From JADLEX01 sp964586775 (lineage in GTDB: Bacteria > Lernaellota > Lernaellaia > JACKCT01), in NCBI GenBank assembly GCA_964586775.1, contig CAZPJD010000032.1, positions 1-24,499 on the forward strand: DNA of 24,499 bases, in the 5' to 3' direction. Position numbers and translations under genes: made by a program. The notes beneath the pieces are model-generated. The model saw only the letters and a program-made list of their open reading frames with translations, did not search any database and was not told the origin of the DNA. Of this stretch, positions 15,980 through 23,576 are shown one piece after another. Within the stretch, counting starts at the first letter, position 1. Every line of letters begins with the position of its first letter.

Positions 15980-17623
15980 ATGATCAGGCGCGTTTCCTTT
16001 TTCACGTTTATCGGGATTCTGGCTTACGCGCTCGTGCCCGCGACATTCGCCGTGGCGAGTCCGCTGGATTCCTACGGCTTCGGCGCGCGCGCCCGTGGCA
16101 TGGGCGGCGCGTACACCGCCGTTGCCGACGACGTTTCGGCGCTCTATTACAACCCCGCCGCGCTCTCGCAGCGCCACGAAAACCTCATGCAGGTGGGGCT
16201 CTTCGTGGCGAAGCCCCACGCCGATCTTCAGCTCGATCCCGCGCCGGGCATCTCGCGGCGAAAGCGCGATTCGCTCGAAAATCTGGAACGTAAAAAGACC
16301 GACCTGCCGGACGTGCAGGGAACCGAGTTCGGCGTGGTGCTCTCGCCGCACGAGCGCTTCAAGGCGGCCATGGGCTTCTATGCGCCGCAGCAGTCGGCCG
16401 TCACGCTGCGTCCCCTGAGTACGCACGACCCCAACTTCATCCGCTACGATCATTATCCCGAGCGCGGCTCGGCGTTTCTCGGCGCGTCGGTGACGATTCT
16501 GCCCGGGCTCGCGGTGGGTTTTGGCACGACGGTCTTCATCAAGGTGGATGGTGATCTCTACATTCCGCTCGAGGTGCGCGATCAAAAGGACCAGACGACT
16601 TCGAGCTCGGAGCTCGAGAACAACAGCGAATTGACGATCGAGTTTCCCTGGACGACGCAGCCCTTCGCGGGCATCTTTGTTCAGCCGAATTCCCGCTGGC
16701 GGTTCGGGGCGAGCTACCGCGCGCAGTTCGAGTGGGACGTGAAAGTGGACGCAGCCGCCGACGTGATCCTGCGCGATTACGAGGTCGATCTGTCGCAGCT
16801 TCAGCTCGCGAGCGCGGACAACCCAATCAAGACCGTCGTGCAGATCCACATCCCGGCGCTCGGCGACGATCCGCTGGAAATTCCGCTCGAAATCGCGTCG
16901 ATCGAGGGCTCGGTGGTCGCGAGCGCGCAGGCGTCACTACAAGGCACCCTCGCGATGGTCGATTTCTGGGCGCCGCAGCAGATCACGCTCGGTGGGGCGT
17001 ACGATCCCACCGACCAGTGGACGGTGTCGCTCGACGTCACGTGGGCCGACTGGTCCGAGATGGACAGCCCCGAGATGGCGATCCTGATCGACGATCTGAA
17101 CGTCAACATCCAGACGCTGCCCGCCAACGTGCGTGCGCGCATTCAGAACCTCACGATCCCCGTGCTCGGAACCGTGGGTCCCGTGCCGCCGGTGTCGATT
17201 GCGATTCCCGGCATGGACGCCTCGCTCTCGATTCCCGTGAAATTCCGCGCGCCGCTGCGCCCGCCGGTACACGACGTGATCCACCCCAAGATTGGCGCGG
17301 AGTACCGCTTCCTGCCCTTGCGCGGCGCATCGTGGACGGGCACCCTCGATCTGAAGGTCCGCGGCGGTTATGCCTACGAGCCCAGCCCATTCGAGACCAC
17401 GCGCGGATTCGTCAACATCGTCGATCCCGACCGCCACACGGCGTCGCTCGGCCTCGGCGCGTCGTTCAACGAACGATTTCACCTTGACACCTTCTTTCAA
17501 TACCGATACCTCGAACCCGTGCGCTTCTCGAAGGACCAGGTCGATCCCGACATGCCTTTCGAACGCGTTCGCGCCGCGGGCTACGTGATGGCGAGCGGCC
17601 TTCAAGCCGGCGTGAGCTGGTGA
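15980..17623 (+). CDS. FadL/OmpP1-family outer-membrane transport protein
   Basis: The 547-residue protein has a signal peptide (about 1-27) and then SPLDSYGFGARARGMGGAYT and AVADDVSALYYNPAALSQ, the hallmark N-terminal hatch of the FadL family. The remainder is a beta-barrel with many alternating strands, such as RWRFGASYRAQFEWDVKV and WTVSLDVTWADWSEM, and ends in LQAGVSW with the terminal aromatic expected for outer-membrane insertion. FadL proteins let hydrophobic compounds (fatty acids, aromatics) pass sideways into the outer membrane. It is longer than E. coli FadL (446); the extra lies mainly in residues about 270-430, a region rich in the words IPxxG/IPVLG. The Shine-Dalgarno site is weak. 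A possible partner gene follows 21 bp later. Confidence 0.9.
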   Translation: MIRRVSFFTFIGILAYALVPATFAVASPLDSYGFGARARGMGGAYTAVADDVSALYYNPAALSQRHENLMQVGLFVAKPHADLQLDPAPGISRRKRDSLENLERKKTDLPDVQGTEFGVVLSPHERFKAAMGFYAPQQSAVTLRPLSTHDPNFIRYDHYPERGSAFLGASVTILPGLAVGFGTTVFIKVDGDLYIPLEVRDQKDQTTSSSELENNSELTIEFPWTTQPFAGIFVQPNSRWRFGASYRAQFEWDVKVDAAADVILRDYEVDLSQLQLASADNPIKTVVQIHIPALGDDPLEIPLEIASIEGSVVASAQASLQGTLAMVDFWAPQQITLGGAYDPTDQWTVSLDVTWADWSEMDSPEMAILIDDLNVNIQTLPANVRARIQNLTIPVLGTVGPVPPVSIAIPGMDASLSIPVKFRAPLRPPVHDVIHPKIGAEYRFLPLRGASWTGTLDLKVRGGYAYEPSPFETTRGFVNIVDPDRHTASLGLGASFNERFHLDTFFQYRYLEPVRFSKDQVDPDMPFERVRAAGYVMASGLQAGVSW

Positions 17624-17644
17624 CGCGGCGGTGAGGAGAACCCG

Positions 17645-18220
17645 ATGGATTTCAAGGGCGCGCTGAACACGGTCAAGGAACTTCGCGGCAAAAAACCCGC
17701 GGTGGTCGCGATGACGCTGCTGGCCTCGCCCACGGGCATGAAGTTGGTGCAGGGCGCGCTGAAGACCAAGGCGAAGGTCGATCGCAACCTGCGCGACACG
17801 TGGGATTTCCTCGGCGTGCCGTCATTTTCCGATCACGACAAAGTGGAGCGCACGATCGGAAAGGTGCAGAGCCGGTTCCGCGACGTCGAGGCCGACCTCG
17901 ACCGCGTCGCATGGCTCGTGGATGAACTCGAATCGGCGATCGAGTCGGCTTCGGCACGCACCGAAGCGCCGGCGCCGCGACCGGAAGCCGCGAGGCCCGT
18001 CGCGCGCCGCGATCCCGCGTCGCTCACGCACGGCATCGACCTGCTCAAGGCGAAACCCAAGGGAAAACCCGCTGCCAAACCAGCCGCGATGCCCGTCGCG
18101 GTCGCGGCCAAACGCGCCACGCCGCCCAAGCCGTTGCTCGTCGATAAGCCCAAAATGGCTCAGTCGGCGCAGTCGGGGTTGGCCGCATCGATGCTGGATC
18201 TGCGGCTCAAGAAGTCGTGA
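17645..18220 (+). CDS. Coiled-coil protein with Lys/Ala/Pro-rich tail, unknown function
   Basis: The 191-residue product has a good Shine-Dalgarno site (GAGGAG upstream of the ATG). Residues 1-40 are basic and mildly hydrophobic (KPAVVAMTLLASPTGMKLV) but not a signal peptide. Residues about 62-105 form a likely coiled coil with heptad leucines and valines. Residues about 105-180 are a low-complexity basic tail of KPKGKPAAKPAA type, ending in SMLDLRLKKS. Such tails occur in phasin-like granule proteins and in DNA- or membrane-binding proteins; I see no phasin core, so I do not assign one. The 21-bp spacing suggests cotranscription with the FadL-family gene. It is convergent with gcvPB across a shared hairpin. 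Confidence 0.8.
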   Translation: MDFKGALNTVKELRGKKPAVVAMTLLASPTGMKLVQGALKTKAKVDRNLRDTWDFLGVPSFSDHDKVERTIGKVQSRFRDVEADLDRVAWLVDELESAIESASARTEAPAPRPEAARPVARRDPASLTHGIDLLKAKPKGKPAAKPAAMPVAVAAKRATPPKPLLVDKPKMAQSAQSGLAASMLDLRLKKS

Positions 18221-18225
18221 ACGAG

Positions 18226-18241
18226 CGGGGCAATCGCCCCG
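18226..18241. terminator. Hairpin between convergent genes, possible bidirectional terminator
   Basis: CGGGGC (18226-18231) and GCCCCG (18236-18241) form a perfect 6-bp stem with the tetraloop AATC, placed in the 37-bp gap between two convergent stop codons. There is no real U tract on either side, so position is the main support. Confidence 0.5.
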
Positions 18242-18257
18242 TGTCATTCCATCAAAT

Positions 18258-19709
18258 TTAGAGATCCGCCGTCAACCGCATCCGTTTCGCGGCCTGCACG
18301 TCGTTCAGCCGCGTGACCGGCGCGTGGTGCGGCGCCTCGTGGATCAGGTCGGGATTCGTCTCGGCGTCGCGCCGGATTTCCAGCATCGCCTCGATGAAGC
18401 GGTCGCAGTTTTCCAGGCTCTCGGTCTCGGTGGGCTCGATCATGATCGCGCCCTTGACGATGAGCGGGAAATACACCGTCGGCGGATGGAAGCCGTAGTC
18501 CATCAGGCGCTTGGCGATGTCCATCGTCGTGATGCCGCCGAGCATGCCCTTGTCGGAGAGCACGCACTCGTGCATGCACGGTTCGTCGTACGCGAGGTGG
18601 TAGACGTCTTTGAGCGACTCCTTGATGTAGGTGGCGTTGAGCACCGCCATCGCGGAAACGCTGGCAAGCCCCTTCGCGCCCATCTCGCGAATGTAGGTGT
18701 ACGCGCGCACCAGCATGCCGAAGTTGCCGAAAAACGCGTGAACCTTGCCGATGGAGTCGGGCCGGTCGTAGTCCCAGTCGTAGCCGTTCGCGGTCTTCAC
18801 CACGGCGGGCACGGGCAAAAACGGCGCGAGGAAATCGCGCACCGCCACGGGGCCCGCGCCGGGGCCACCGCCACCGTGCGGCGTGGTGAAGGTCTTGTGC
18901 AGGTTGATGTGCATGACATCGGCGCCGAAATCTCCCGGGCGCGTGACGCCGAGGATCGCGTTCAGATTCGCGCCGTCGCAATACACGAGCCCTCCGCGAT
19001 CGTGGACGATCTTGGCGGCCTCGGCGACGCGCGACTCGAAGAGCCCGAGGGTGTTCGGGTTCGTGATCATCAACGCGGCCACGTCCTCGTTCATCTTCGC
19101 GGCGAGCGCGTTCAGATCAATGCCGCCGTGCTCGTCGCTGCCGACGGTCTCGACCTCGTAGTTGCAAATCGTGCTCGACGCCGGGTTCGTGCCGTGCGCC
19201 GTGTCGGGGATCAGCACCTTTTTGCGCGGGTTGCCGTTCTTGGTGTGATACGCGCGAATCACCATCAGGCCGGTCATCTCGCCGTGCGCGCCGGCGGCGG
19301 GCTGGAGCGACACGGCGGGCAGCCCGGAGATTTCGGCGAGCATCGCGGCGAGTTCGTGCATCAGCGCCAGCGCGCCCTGCGCACGCGCGGGCGGCGTGTG
19401 CGGATGCAGCCCCGCGAAACCGGGCAGCCGCGCCGTCGCCTCGTTGATGCGCGGGTTGTATTTCATCGTGCAACTGCCGAGCGGATACATCCCGAGGTCG
19501 ATGCCGAAGTTTCGCTGCGAAAGCCGTGTGTAGTGCCGGACGACGTCCACCTCGGACAACTCCGGCAATTCGGCGAAACCTTCGCGCAGGAGTTCCGTGG
19601 GCAGTTTGCTCGCAGGGGCGTTGCCCGTCGGCAGCGAGTAGCCCGTCCGACCGGGGCGCGACTTCTCGAACAGCGTGGGTTCGTGCGAGAGCCCTTGCGC
19701 GGTCGTCAT
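18258..19709 (-). CDS. gcvPB: Glycine dehydrogenase (decarboxylating) subunit 2, P-protein
   Basis: The product has 483 residues from the ATG at 19709, two nt after the gcvPA stop; the frame extends farther but only within gcvPA. It is the PLP-bearing half of the split P-protein: the cofactor lysine is Lys272 in INLHKTFTTPHGGGGPG, with VDGA-like CDGANLNAILG upstream and the typical start EKSRPGRTGYSLP. With subunit 1 it decarboxylates glycine and passes the aminomethyl group to the lipoyl arm of H-protein. Split P-proteins are usual in many bacteria and archaea, while E. coli has a single fused chain. It is the last gene of the operon. Confidence 0.96.
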   Translation of the reverse strand: MTTAQGLSHEPTLFEKSRPGRTGYSLPTGNAPASKLPTELLREGFAELPELSEVDVVRHYTRLSQRNFGIDLGMYPLGSCTMKYNPRINEATARLPGFAGLHPHTPPARAQGALALMHELAAMLAEISGLPAVSLQPAAGAHGEMTGLMVIRAYHTKNGNPRKKVLIPDTAHGTNPASSTICNYEVETVGSDEHGGIDLNALAAKMNEDVAALMITNPNTLGLFESRVAEAAKIVHDRGGLVYCDGANLNAILGVTRPGDFGADVMHINLHKTFTTPHGGGGPGAGPVAVRDFLAPFLPVPAVVKTANGYDWDYDRPDSIGKVHAFFGNFGMLVRAYTYIREMGAKGLASVSAMAVLNATYIKESLKDVYHLAYDEPCMHECVLSDKGMLGGITTMDIAKRLMDYGFHPPTVYFPLIVKGAIMIEPTETESLENCDRFIEAMLEIRRDAETNPDLIHEAPHHAPVTRLNDVQAAKRMRLTADL

Positions 19710-19711
19710 GG

Positions 19712-21046
19712 TCAGCCCTCCCGCACGATCCGCGCGAGGCGGTCGATGTCGTCGGTCGTGTTCAGCTCGGTCAAGCAAATCAGCAAGTCGCGGTCGTCGA
19801 ATCCATCGAGCCCGGCGAGGGGCAGGCCGGGGATCATCCCCTCGGCGCGCGCCGACTCGACGACACTCGCCGCTGCGCGCGGCAGACGCACGACAAACTC
19901 ATTGAAGGTCGGAGCGTCGAAGCGCGTCACCGCGCCCGCCGCGACGAGCTTCGCCTTGGCGGATTCGGCCAAGTCGCGGTTGAGTTTCGCCAGCGCGGGC
20001 AGGCCCGCCTTACCGTGCAGCGACAGGTAGATCGACGCGGCGAGCGCGCACAGCGCCTGATTCGTGCAGATGTTGCTGGTCGCCTTTTCGCGGCGGATGT
20101 GCTGCTCGCGCGTCGAAAGCGTGAGCACGTAACCGCGCTCGCCGCGCGTGTCGACCGTCTCGCCCGCGAGCCGACCGGGCATCGAGCGCACGAACTCTTT
20201 TTTCGTGGCGAACAGGCCCAGATAAGGCCCGCCGAAGCTGGTGGCGAGACCGAAGCTCGCGCCCTCGCCCGCGGCGATGTCCGCGCCGCATGCGCCCGGG
20301 GGACGCAGCATCGCGTAGGCCAGCGGTTCGCCGAAGGACACCACGAACAGCGCGTCGACCGTGACCGCCGAACGCAACGCCGCGAGATCTTCGATCACGC
20401 CGAAAAAGTTGGGTGATGCGACGACCACCGCGCAAGCCTCGCCAATCGGCATCGCGGCCAGCGCGGCGCGATCGACGCGACCGTCGGCGCCGAACGGAAT
20501 CGTCAGCACCTCGAGGTCGCCGTATTGCGTGTAGGTGTCGATGACGGCGCGGTACGCGGGATTCAGCGCCGCCGACACGAGCACCTTGCGGCCTTTTCGT
20601 AAACGCGCGGCCATCAGCACGGCCTCGGCGGTGGCCGACGCGCCGTCGTACATCGATGCGTTGGCGACATCGAGGCCGAGCAGGCGCGAGATCATGGTCT
20701 GGAACTCGAAGATCGCCTGCAGCGTTCCCTGCGCCACCTCGGCCTGATACGGCGTGTAGGCCGTGAAGAACTCGCCGCGCAGCAGGAGTTGGTTGATCGC
20801 CGCCGGCGAGTGGTGCCGATACGCGCCGCCGCCGAGGAACGACGTCATCCGCGCGCCGTCGTTTCGCGCCGCGAGATCCGAGAGATGCCGTTCGAGTTCG
20901 GGTTCCGAGAGCGGCGGGGGAAGGTCGAGATCGCGCTGGAGCTGAAGCGATTTGGGGATGCAGTCGAAGAGCGTGGAGACGTCGGCCAGACCGATGCGCG
21001 ACAACATCACCCGGATGTCGTCATCGGTGTGCGGAATGTAACGCAT
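19712..21046 (-). CDS. gcvPA: Glycine dehydrogenase (decarboxylating) subunit 1, P-protein
   Basis: The 444-residue product begins MRYIPHTDDDIRVMLSRIG, the standard start of GcvPA. Further landmarks are FLGGGAYRHHSPAAINQLL, FFTAYTPYQAEVAQGTLQ, MYDGASATAEAVLMA and TSNICTNQALCALAASIYL. It pairs with subunit 2 in an alpha2-beta2 enzyme; this subunit lacks the PLP lysine but shapes the active site. The gene lies 23 bp after gcvH and 2 bp before gcvPB. Length is normal for the family. Confidence 0.96.
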   Translation of the reverse strand: MRYIPHTDDDIRVMLSRIGLADVSTLFDCIPKSLQLQRDLDLPPPLSEPELERHLSDLAARNDGARMTSFLGGGAYRHHSPAAINQLLLRGEFFTAYTPYQAEVAQGTLQAIFEFQTMISRLLGLDVANASMYDGASATAEAVLMAARLRKGRKVLVSAALNPAYRAVIDTYTQYGDLEVLTIPFGADGRVDRAALAAMPIGEACAVVVASPNFFGVIEDLAALRSAVTVDALFVVSFGEPLAYAMLRPPGACGADIAAGEGASFGLATSFGGPYLGLFATKKEFVRSMPGRLAGETVDTRGERGYVLTLSTREQHIRREKATSNICTNQALCALAASIYLSLHGKAGLPALAKLNRDLAESAKAKLVAAGAVTRFDAPTFNEFVVRLPRAAASVVESARAEGMIPGLPLAGLDGFDDRDLLICLTELNTTDDIDRLARIVREG

Positions 21047-21069
21047 GAAAAAATCCCGGGAGTGGGGGT

Positions 21070-21456
21070 TCAGCTCTCCTCGGCGAGCAGCTTCTCATAA
21101 TCGGCCGGGCCGAGCAGCGACGCGGTCTCGGCCGGATCGGACAGCTTCACCTGGATCATCCAGCCGTCGCCGTAGGGGTCGCGGTTCACGGTCTCGGGTG
21201 TATCGACGAGCGCCTTGTTGACGGCGGTCACCGTGCCCGACAGCGGCGCGAACAGGTCGCTCACCGCCTTGACGCTCTCGACCGATCCGAACGTGCCGCC
21301 CGCGCCGATCGTGCGGCCGACCTCGGGCAACTCGACGAAGACGATCTCACCCAGCGAATCCTGCGCGTAGTGCGTGATGCCGATGCGGGCGGTGTCGCCT
21401 TCGATCTTGGCCCACTCGTGATCCTTGGTGTAGAGCAGATCGGCGGGGACGCTCAT
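21070..21456 (-). CDS. gcvH: Glycine cleavage system H-protein
   Basis: The 128-residue protein is a single lipoyl domain with the usual start (LYTKDHEWAKIEGDTARIG), GEIVFVELPEVG and the lipoylation site ESVKAVSDLFAP, where Lys63 carries lipoate. Its swinging arm moves the aminomethyl group between P, T and L proteins. GGAG sits about 7 nt before the ATG. No gcvT lies in the window, although gcvT commonly precedes gcvH. A hairpin with a U run separates it from the gene upstream. Confidence 0.97.
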   Translation of the reverse strand: MSVPADLLYTKDHEWAKIEGDTARIGITHYAQDSLGEIVFVELPEVGRTIGAGGTFGSVESVKAVSDLFAPLSGTVTAVNKALVDTPETVNRDPYGDGWMIQVKLSDPAETASLLGPADYEKLLAEES

Positions 21457-21471
21457 GAAAATCTCCGAAGC

Positions 21472-21496
21472 AAAACCCCCGCGCGCGTCGCGGAGG
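21472..21496 (-). terminator. Terminator-like hairpin between fmdB-like gene and gcvH
   Basis: On the minus strand CCTCCGCG (21496-21489) pairs with CGCGGGGG (21483-21476), 8 bp with one G-U pair and a 5-nt loop, followed directly by TTTT (21475-21472). It ends 15 nt before the gcvH start. It may end the fmdB transcript or act as an attenuator of the gcv genes. Confidence 0.55.
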
Positions 21497-21551
21497 CGCG
21501 ATTTCGATACATCAGGATGTCAATCACACACGCGGCCGCGCACCCGGACGT

Positions 21552-21872
21552 TCACGCGTCGGCGGTACACGCCGCGCACGCCCCTTGCCCACACGCGGGG
21601 GCGGCTTCGCTCTTCGATTCGGACGAGGACTCGGACTTGGATTCCGACTTGGTTTCCGGCTTGGCCGTCCCGTTGCCGTTCGCGCCGGCCCGGGCGTAAT
21701 CGGTGGTGTACCAGCCGCCGCCCTTGAGGTGGAAGCTCGAACGGCTGATGAGCTTGCGCAGCGATCCGGGGTCCTCGCACGAGGGACAGGTGGTGAGCGG
21801 CGCGTCGCTGATGCGCTGGCTGACCTCGAGGATCCGGTCGCACTTTTCGCAGTGATATTCGTAGATCGGCAT
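21552..21872 (-). CDS. FmdB-family zinc-ribbon protein
   Basis: The 106-residue product opens with MPIYEYHCEKCDRILEVSQR and then TCPSCEDPGSLRKLIS, the two CxxC knuckles (Cys8/11 and Cys29/32) of the FmdB/CxxC-CxxC-SSSS family. GSLRKLIS matches the conserved end of that zinc ribbon. The rest is a low-complexity Ser/Lys/Glu linker ending in ACGQGACAACTADA with three extra Cys. The family was named for a regulator of formamidase genes but has no established general role. It lies 95 bp upstream of gcvH on the same strand, so it may lead the gcv operon, though a hairpin with a U run stands between them. Confidence 0.9.
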   Translation of the reverse strand: MPIYEYHCEKCDRILEVSQRISDAPLTTCPSCEDPGSLRKLISRSSFHLKGGGWYTTDYARAGANGNGTAKPETKSESKSESSSESKSEAAPACGQGACAACTADA

Positions 21873-21885
21873 CTCGGAACTCCGC

Positions 21886-21925
21886 GTTGAAACGGGTCAT
21901 GCACAAAGAATGAACGGGTTTCAAC
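21886..21925 (-). promoter_or_regulatory. Leader hairpin before the fmdB-like gene
   Basis: GTTGAAAC (21886-21893) and GTTTCAAC (21918-21925) form a perfect 8-bp stem; inside it TCAT (21897-21900) pairs with ATGA (21910-21913) around a 9-nt loop. The stem ends a few bases before the GGAG ribosome-binding site of the gene, in its predicted 5' leader, so it could affect translation or bind a regulator. Confidence 0.45.
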
Positions 21926-21957
21926 CGGCGCGGGCGTTGCGGCTCGCGGCCTGCACA

Positions 21958-21985
21958 AACATAGTCACTCCCCGGCCCAAGTCAA
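21958..21985 (-). promoter_or_regulatory. Predicted promoter of the fmdB-like gene and perhaps the gcv operon
   Basis: Minus strand: TTGACT (21985-21980), a 16-nt spacer, TATGTT (21963-21958). Transcription would begin near 21951, giving an unusually long leader of about 79 nt for this window, which contains the hairpin at 21886-21925. Confidence 0.55.
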
Positions 21986-22061
21986 GCGAGCACGCAGGGC
22001 GTTTGTGACGGAATTTCAAGCGATTGCACGATGTGAACGCAGTGGGAAAAACGCCGCGAAA

Positions 22062-22487
22062 TCACCAGCTTCGGGCGATGAGCCCCGCCCAGTTGAGCAC
22101 CAGAATCGCCGCGGCGGCGATGCGGATCCACGGTCGGTCGCGCAGAGCGTCCTCGACCCGAAGGCGCGGCCCGTTCGTTGCGATCAATCCGGCGAGCACC
22201 CCCAGCGCCAACACCGACGCCGCCATGAGCGCGGGACCGAGCGGGTTGGCCGCGAGCGCCGCCGACAGGTCGCCGTGCGCCGAAAATACGCAGGCTCGCG
22301 TCATTCCACAGGCCGGGCAGGGAAGGCCCGTGACGTTGAAAAACGGGCAGGTGCGAAAGCGAAACACGCCCTGCCATGGAATGAACCACGCGGCCAGCCA
22401 ACCCGTGACGATGAGGCCGATCCACATCCAACGCAGGGCGTTCGGACTCTGCGCGGGCGCGATCGACCTCGCGACGGGGACGCTCAC
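22062..22487 (-). CDS. DUF2752 family membrane protein
   Basis: The product has 141 residues from a GTG at 22487 that overlaps the preceding stop as GTGA. It has the DUF2752 signature TCPFFNVTGLPCPACGMTRA followed by HGDLSAALAANPLGP, and three hydrophobic segments (about 19-35, 78-98 and 118-135). The Cys-rich loop lies between the first two. Function of the family is unknown. The open frame continues upstream in another frame of the Yip1-type gene and is not coding there. The 4-bp overlap with a zinc-ribbon/Yip1 protein suggests the two are made together, and I know the two families as frequent companions only from general impression. Confidence 0.85.
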   Translation of the reverse strand: MSVPVARSIAPAQSPNALRWMWIGLIVTGWLAAWFIPWQGVFRFRTCPFFNVTGLPCPACGMTRACVFSAHGDLSAALAANPLGPALMAASVLALGVLAGLIATNGPRLRVEDALRDRPWIRIAAAAILVLNWAGLIARSW

Positions 22488-23566
22488 GCCGCGGCCCCCG
22501 CGAATCCGGCGACCGCGCCCATGACGACGAACGCGATGAGTGCGGCGGTGCAGCAGCAGAACACCAGGGGGATCAGTACCGCGGCGACCGCCTTCCATCC
22601 GGGGATACGGTGGACGCGCGAGAGGCCGATCGAAACGACGACCACGTTCCACACGTATCCGGCGAGCGGGCCGACGAATGGCACGAGCTGCGCGACCGAG
22701 GTCGCGCCGCCGTAGCCGACCACGCGGATGGTATCCTCCATCTTGGCGTTCGCGCCGCCGAGCATCATGAGCATCAGGTGCGTGATCGCGCCGTTGATGA
22801 AAAACCCGATGAACGCGCCCACCGGCACGAAGATCATGGCGAAGAGCGATGTCATGACCGAAACGCCCGCCTGGCTGCCCAGCGACGCCTTGAACTCCTC
22901 GGGGATCTCGATATTCAGCGTCGCCAGGGTGTCGACGAGATTCGTCTGAAAGATCATGTTCGTCAGGTTCGAGACGATGCCGCCGGGCACCGCCATGATG
23001 ACGCCGAAGATGATCGCCGGCCAAAGCGGGCCGGGTACGCGCAGGCGGTCGAAGAATTCGGCTGGACGAAACACGATCTCACGCAGCGTCGGCAGGAATA
23101 GCGACAAAAACGTGGACGAATTCATGTCGTCGAATTCGACGCTCGGCTCGCGGTAACACGCCGCACAGCCGGCGAGCGCCGGCGTCGGATACGCCGCGCA
23201 CACGTCGCAGACGAGCCGATGACACGACGCACACGCGCGCACGGCGGGGCGCTGTCCGCACGCCTCACACGCGTCGGGCATCGCCCGGTCGAGATCGGCG
23301 GGGGTCGTGCCGGGCCGCACGACCGGCGCGATCGACGGCGCGACGGGCGTTGAGGGCGAAACCACGGGAGCGACGGCGATCGTCGGTGCACCCTCGTTTT
23401 TCGCGATCAGATCCTCGATCACGTCGTCGTTCGCCAAATGCACGCCGGTGTCCCACGCGAAGTTTTCGGCCGAAATGTGAACGACGCGGCCGCAGGCCGG
23501 GCACGCGTGGTCGCCGGGTTTTTCGATCTCGAAACTCGAACCGCAGGCGGGGCAGGGCGAAAGCAT
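22484..23566 (-). CDS. Zinc-ribbon and B-box-like protein with Yip1-type membrane domain
   Basis: The 360-residue product starts with a zinc ribbon (CPACGSSFEIEKPGDHACPACG, about 5-26). A linker rich in Pro/Val/Ala follows (about 60-90), then a B-box-like cysteine cluster (CEACGQRPAVRACASCHRLV and CDVCAAYP, about 97-137). From about 150 comes a Yip1-type domain with five hydrophobic segments, starting LREIVFRPAEFFDRLRVPGP, the typical amphipathic entry of bacterial Yip1 proteins. Its role is unknown; Yip1 proteins act in membrane shaping or traffic in eukaryotes and are uncharacterised in bacteria. GAGGA, overlapping the stop of the previous gene, lies 6 nt before the ATG, so translation is probably coupled. 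Confidence 0.85.
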   Translation of the reverse strand: MLSPCPACGSSFEIEKPGDHACPACGRVVHISAENFAWDTGVHLANDDVIEDLIAKNEGAPTIAVAPVVSPSTPVAPSIAPVVRPGTTPADLDRAMPDACEACGQRPAVRACASCHRLVCDVCAAYPTPALAGCAACYREPSVEFDDMNSSTFLSLFLPTLREIVFRPAEFFDRLRVPGPLWPAIIFGVIMAVPGGIVSNLTNMIFQTNLVDTLATLNIEIPEEFKASLGSQAGVSVMTSLFAMIFVPVGAFIGFFINGAITHLMLMMLGGANAKMEDTIRVVGYGGATSVAQLVPFVGPLAGYVWNVVVVSIGLSRVHRIPGWKAVAAVLIPLVFCCCTAALIAFVVMGAVAGFAGAAA

Positions 23567-23576
23567 CTTGCGTCCT

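Noticed and set aside
17922..20030. 702-codon plus-strand open frame across the end of the coiled-coil gene and over gcvPB
   Set aside because: It crosses a convergent gene junction and lies antisense to gcvPB; composition is that of a GC-rich shadow frame.
21457..21551. Glycine riboswitch before gcvH
   Set aside because: The 95-nt gap is too short for a tandem aptamer and no conserved aptamer core motif was seen.
21886..21925. CRISPR-like repeat (GTTTCAAC / GTTGAAAC)
   Set aside because: Only one inverted pair, no direct repeats with spacers and no cas genes nearby; best read as a leader hairpin.
22488..23024. N-terminal extension of the DUF2752 frame inside the Yip1-type gene
   Set aside because: The extension is Arg/His-rich shadow sequence; GTGA coupling at 22487-22484 gives a natural start and the family length.
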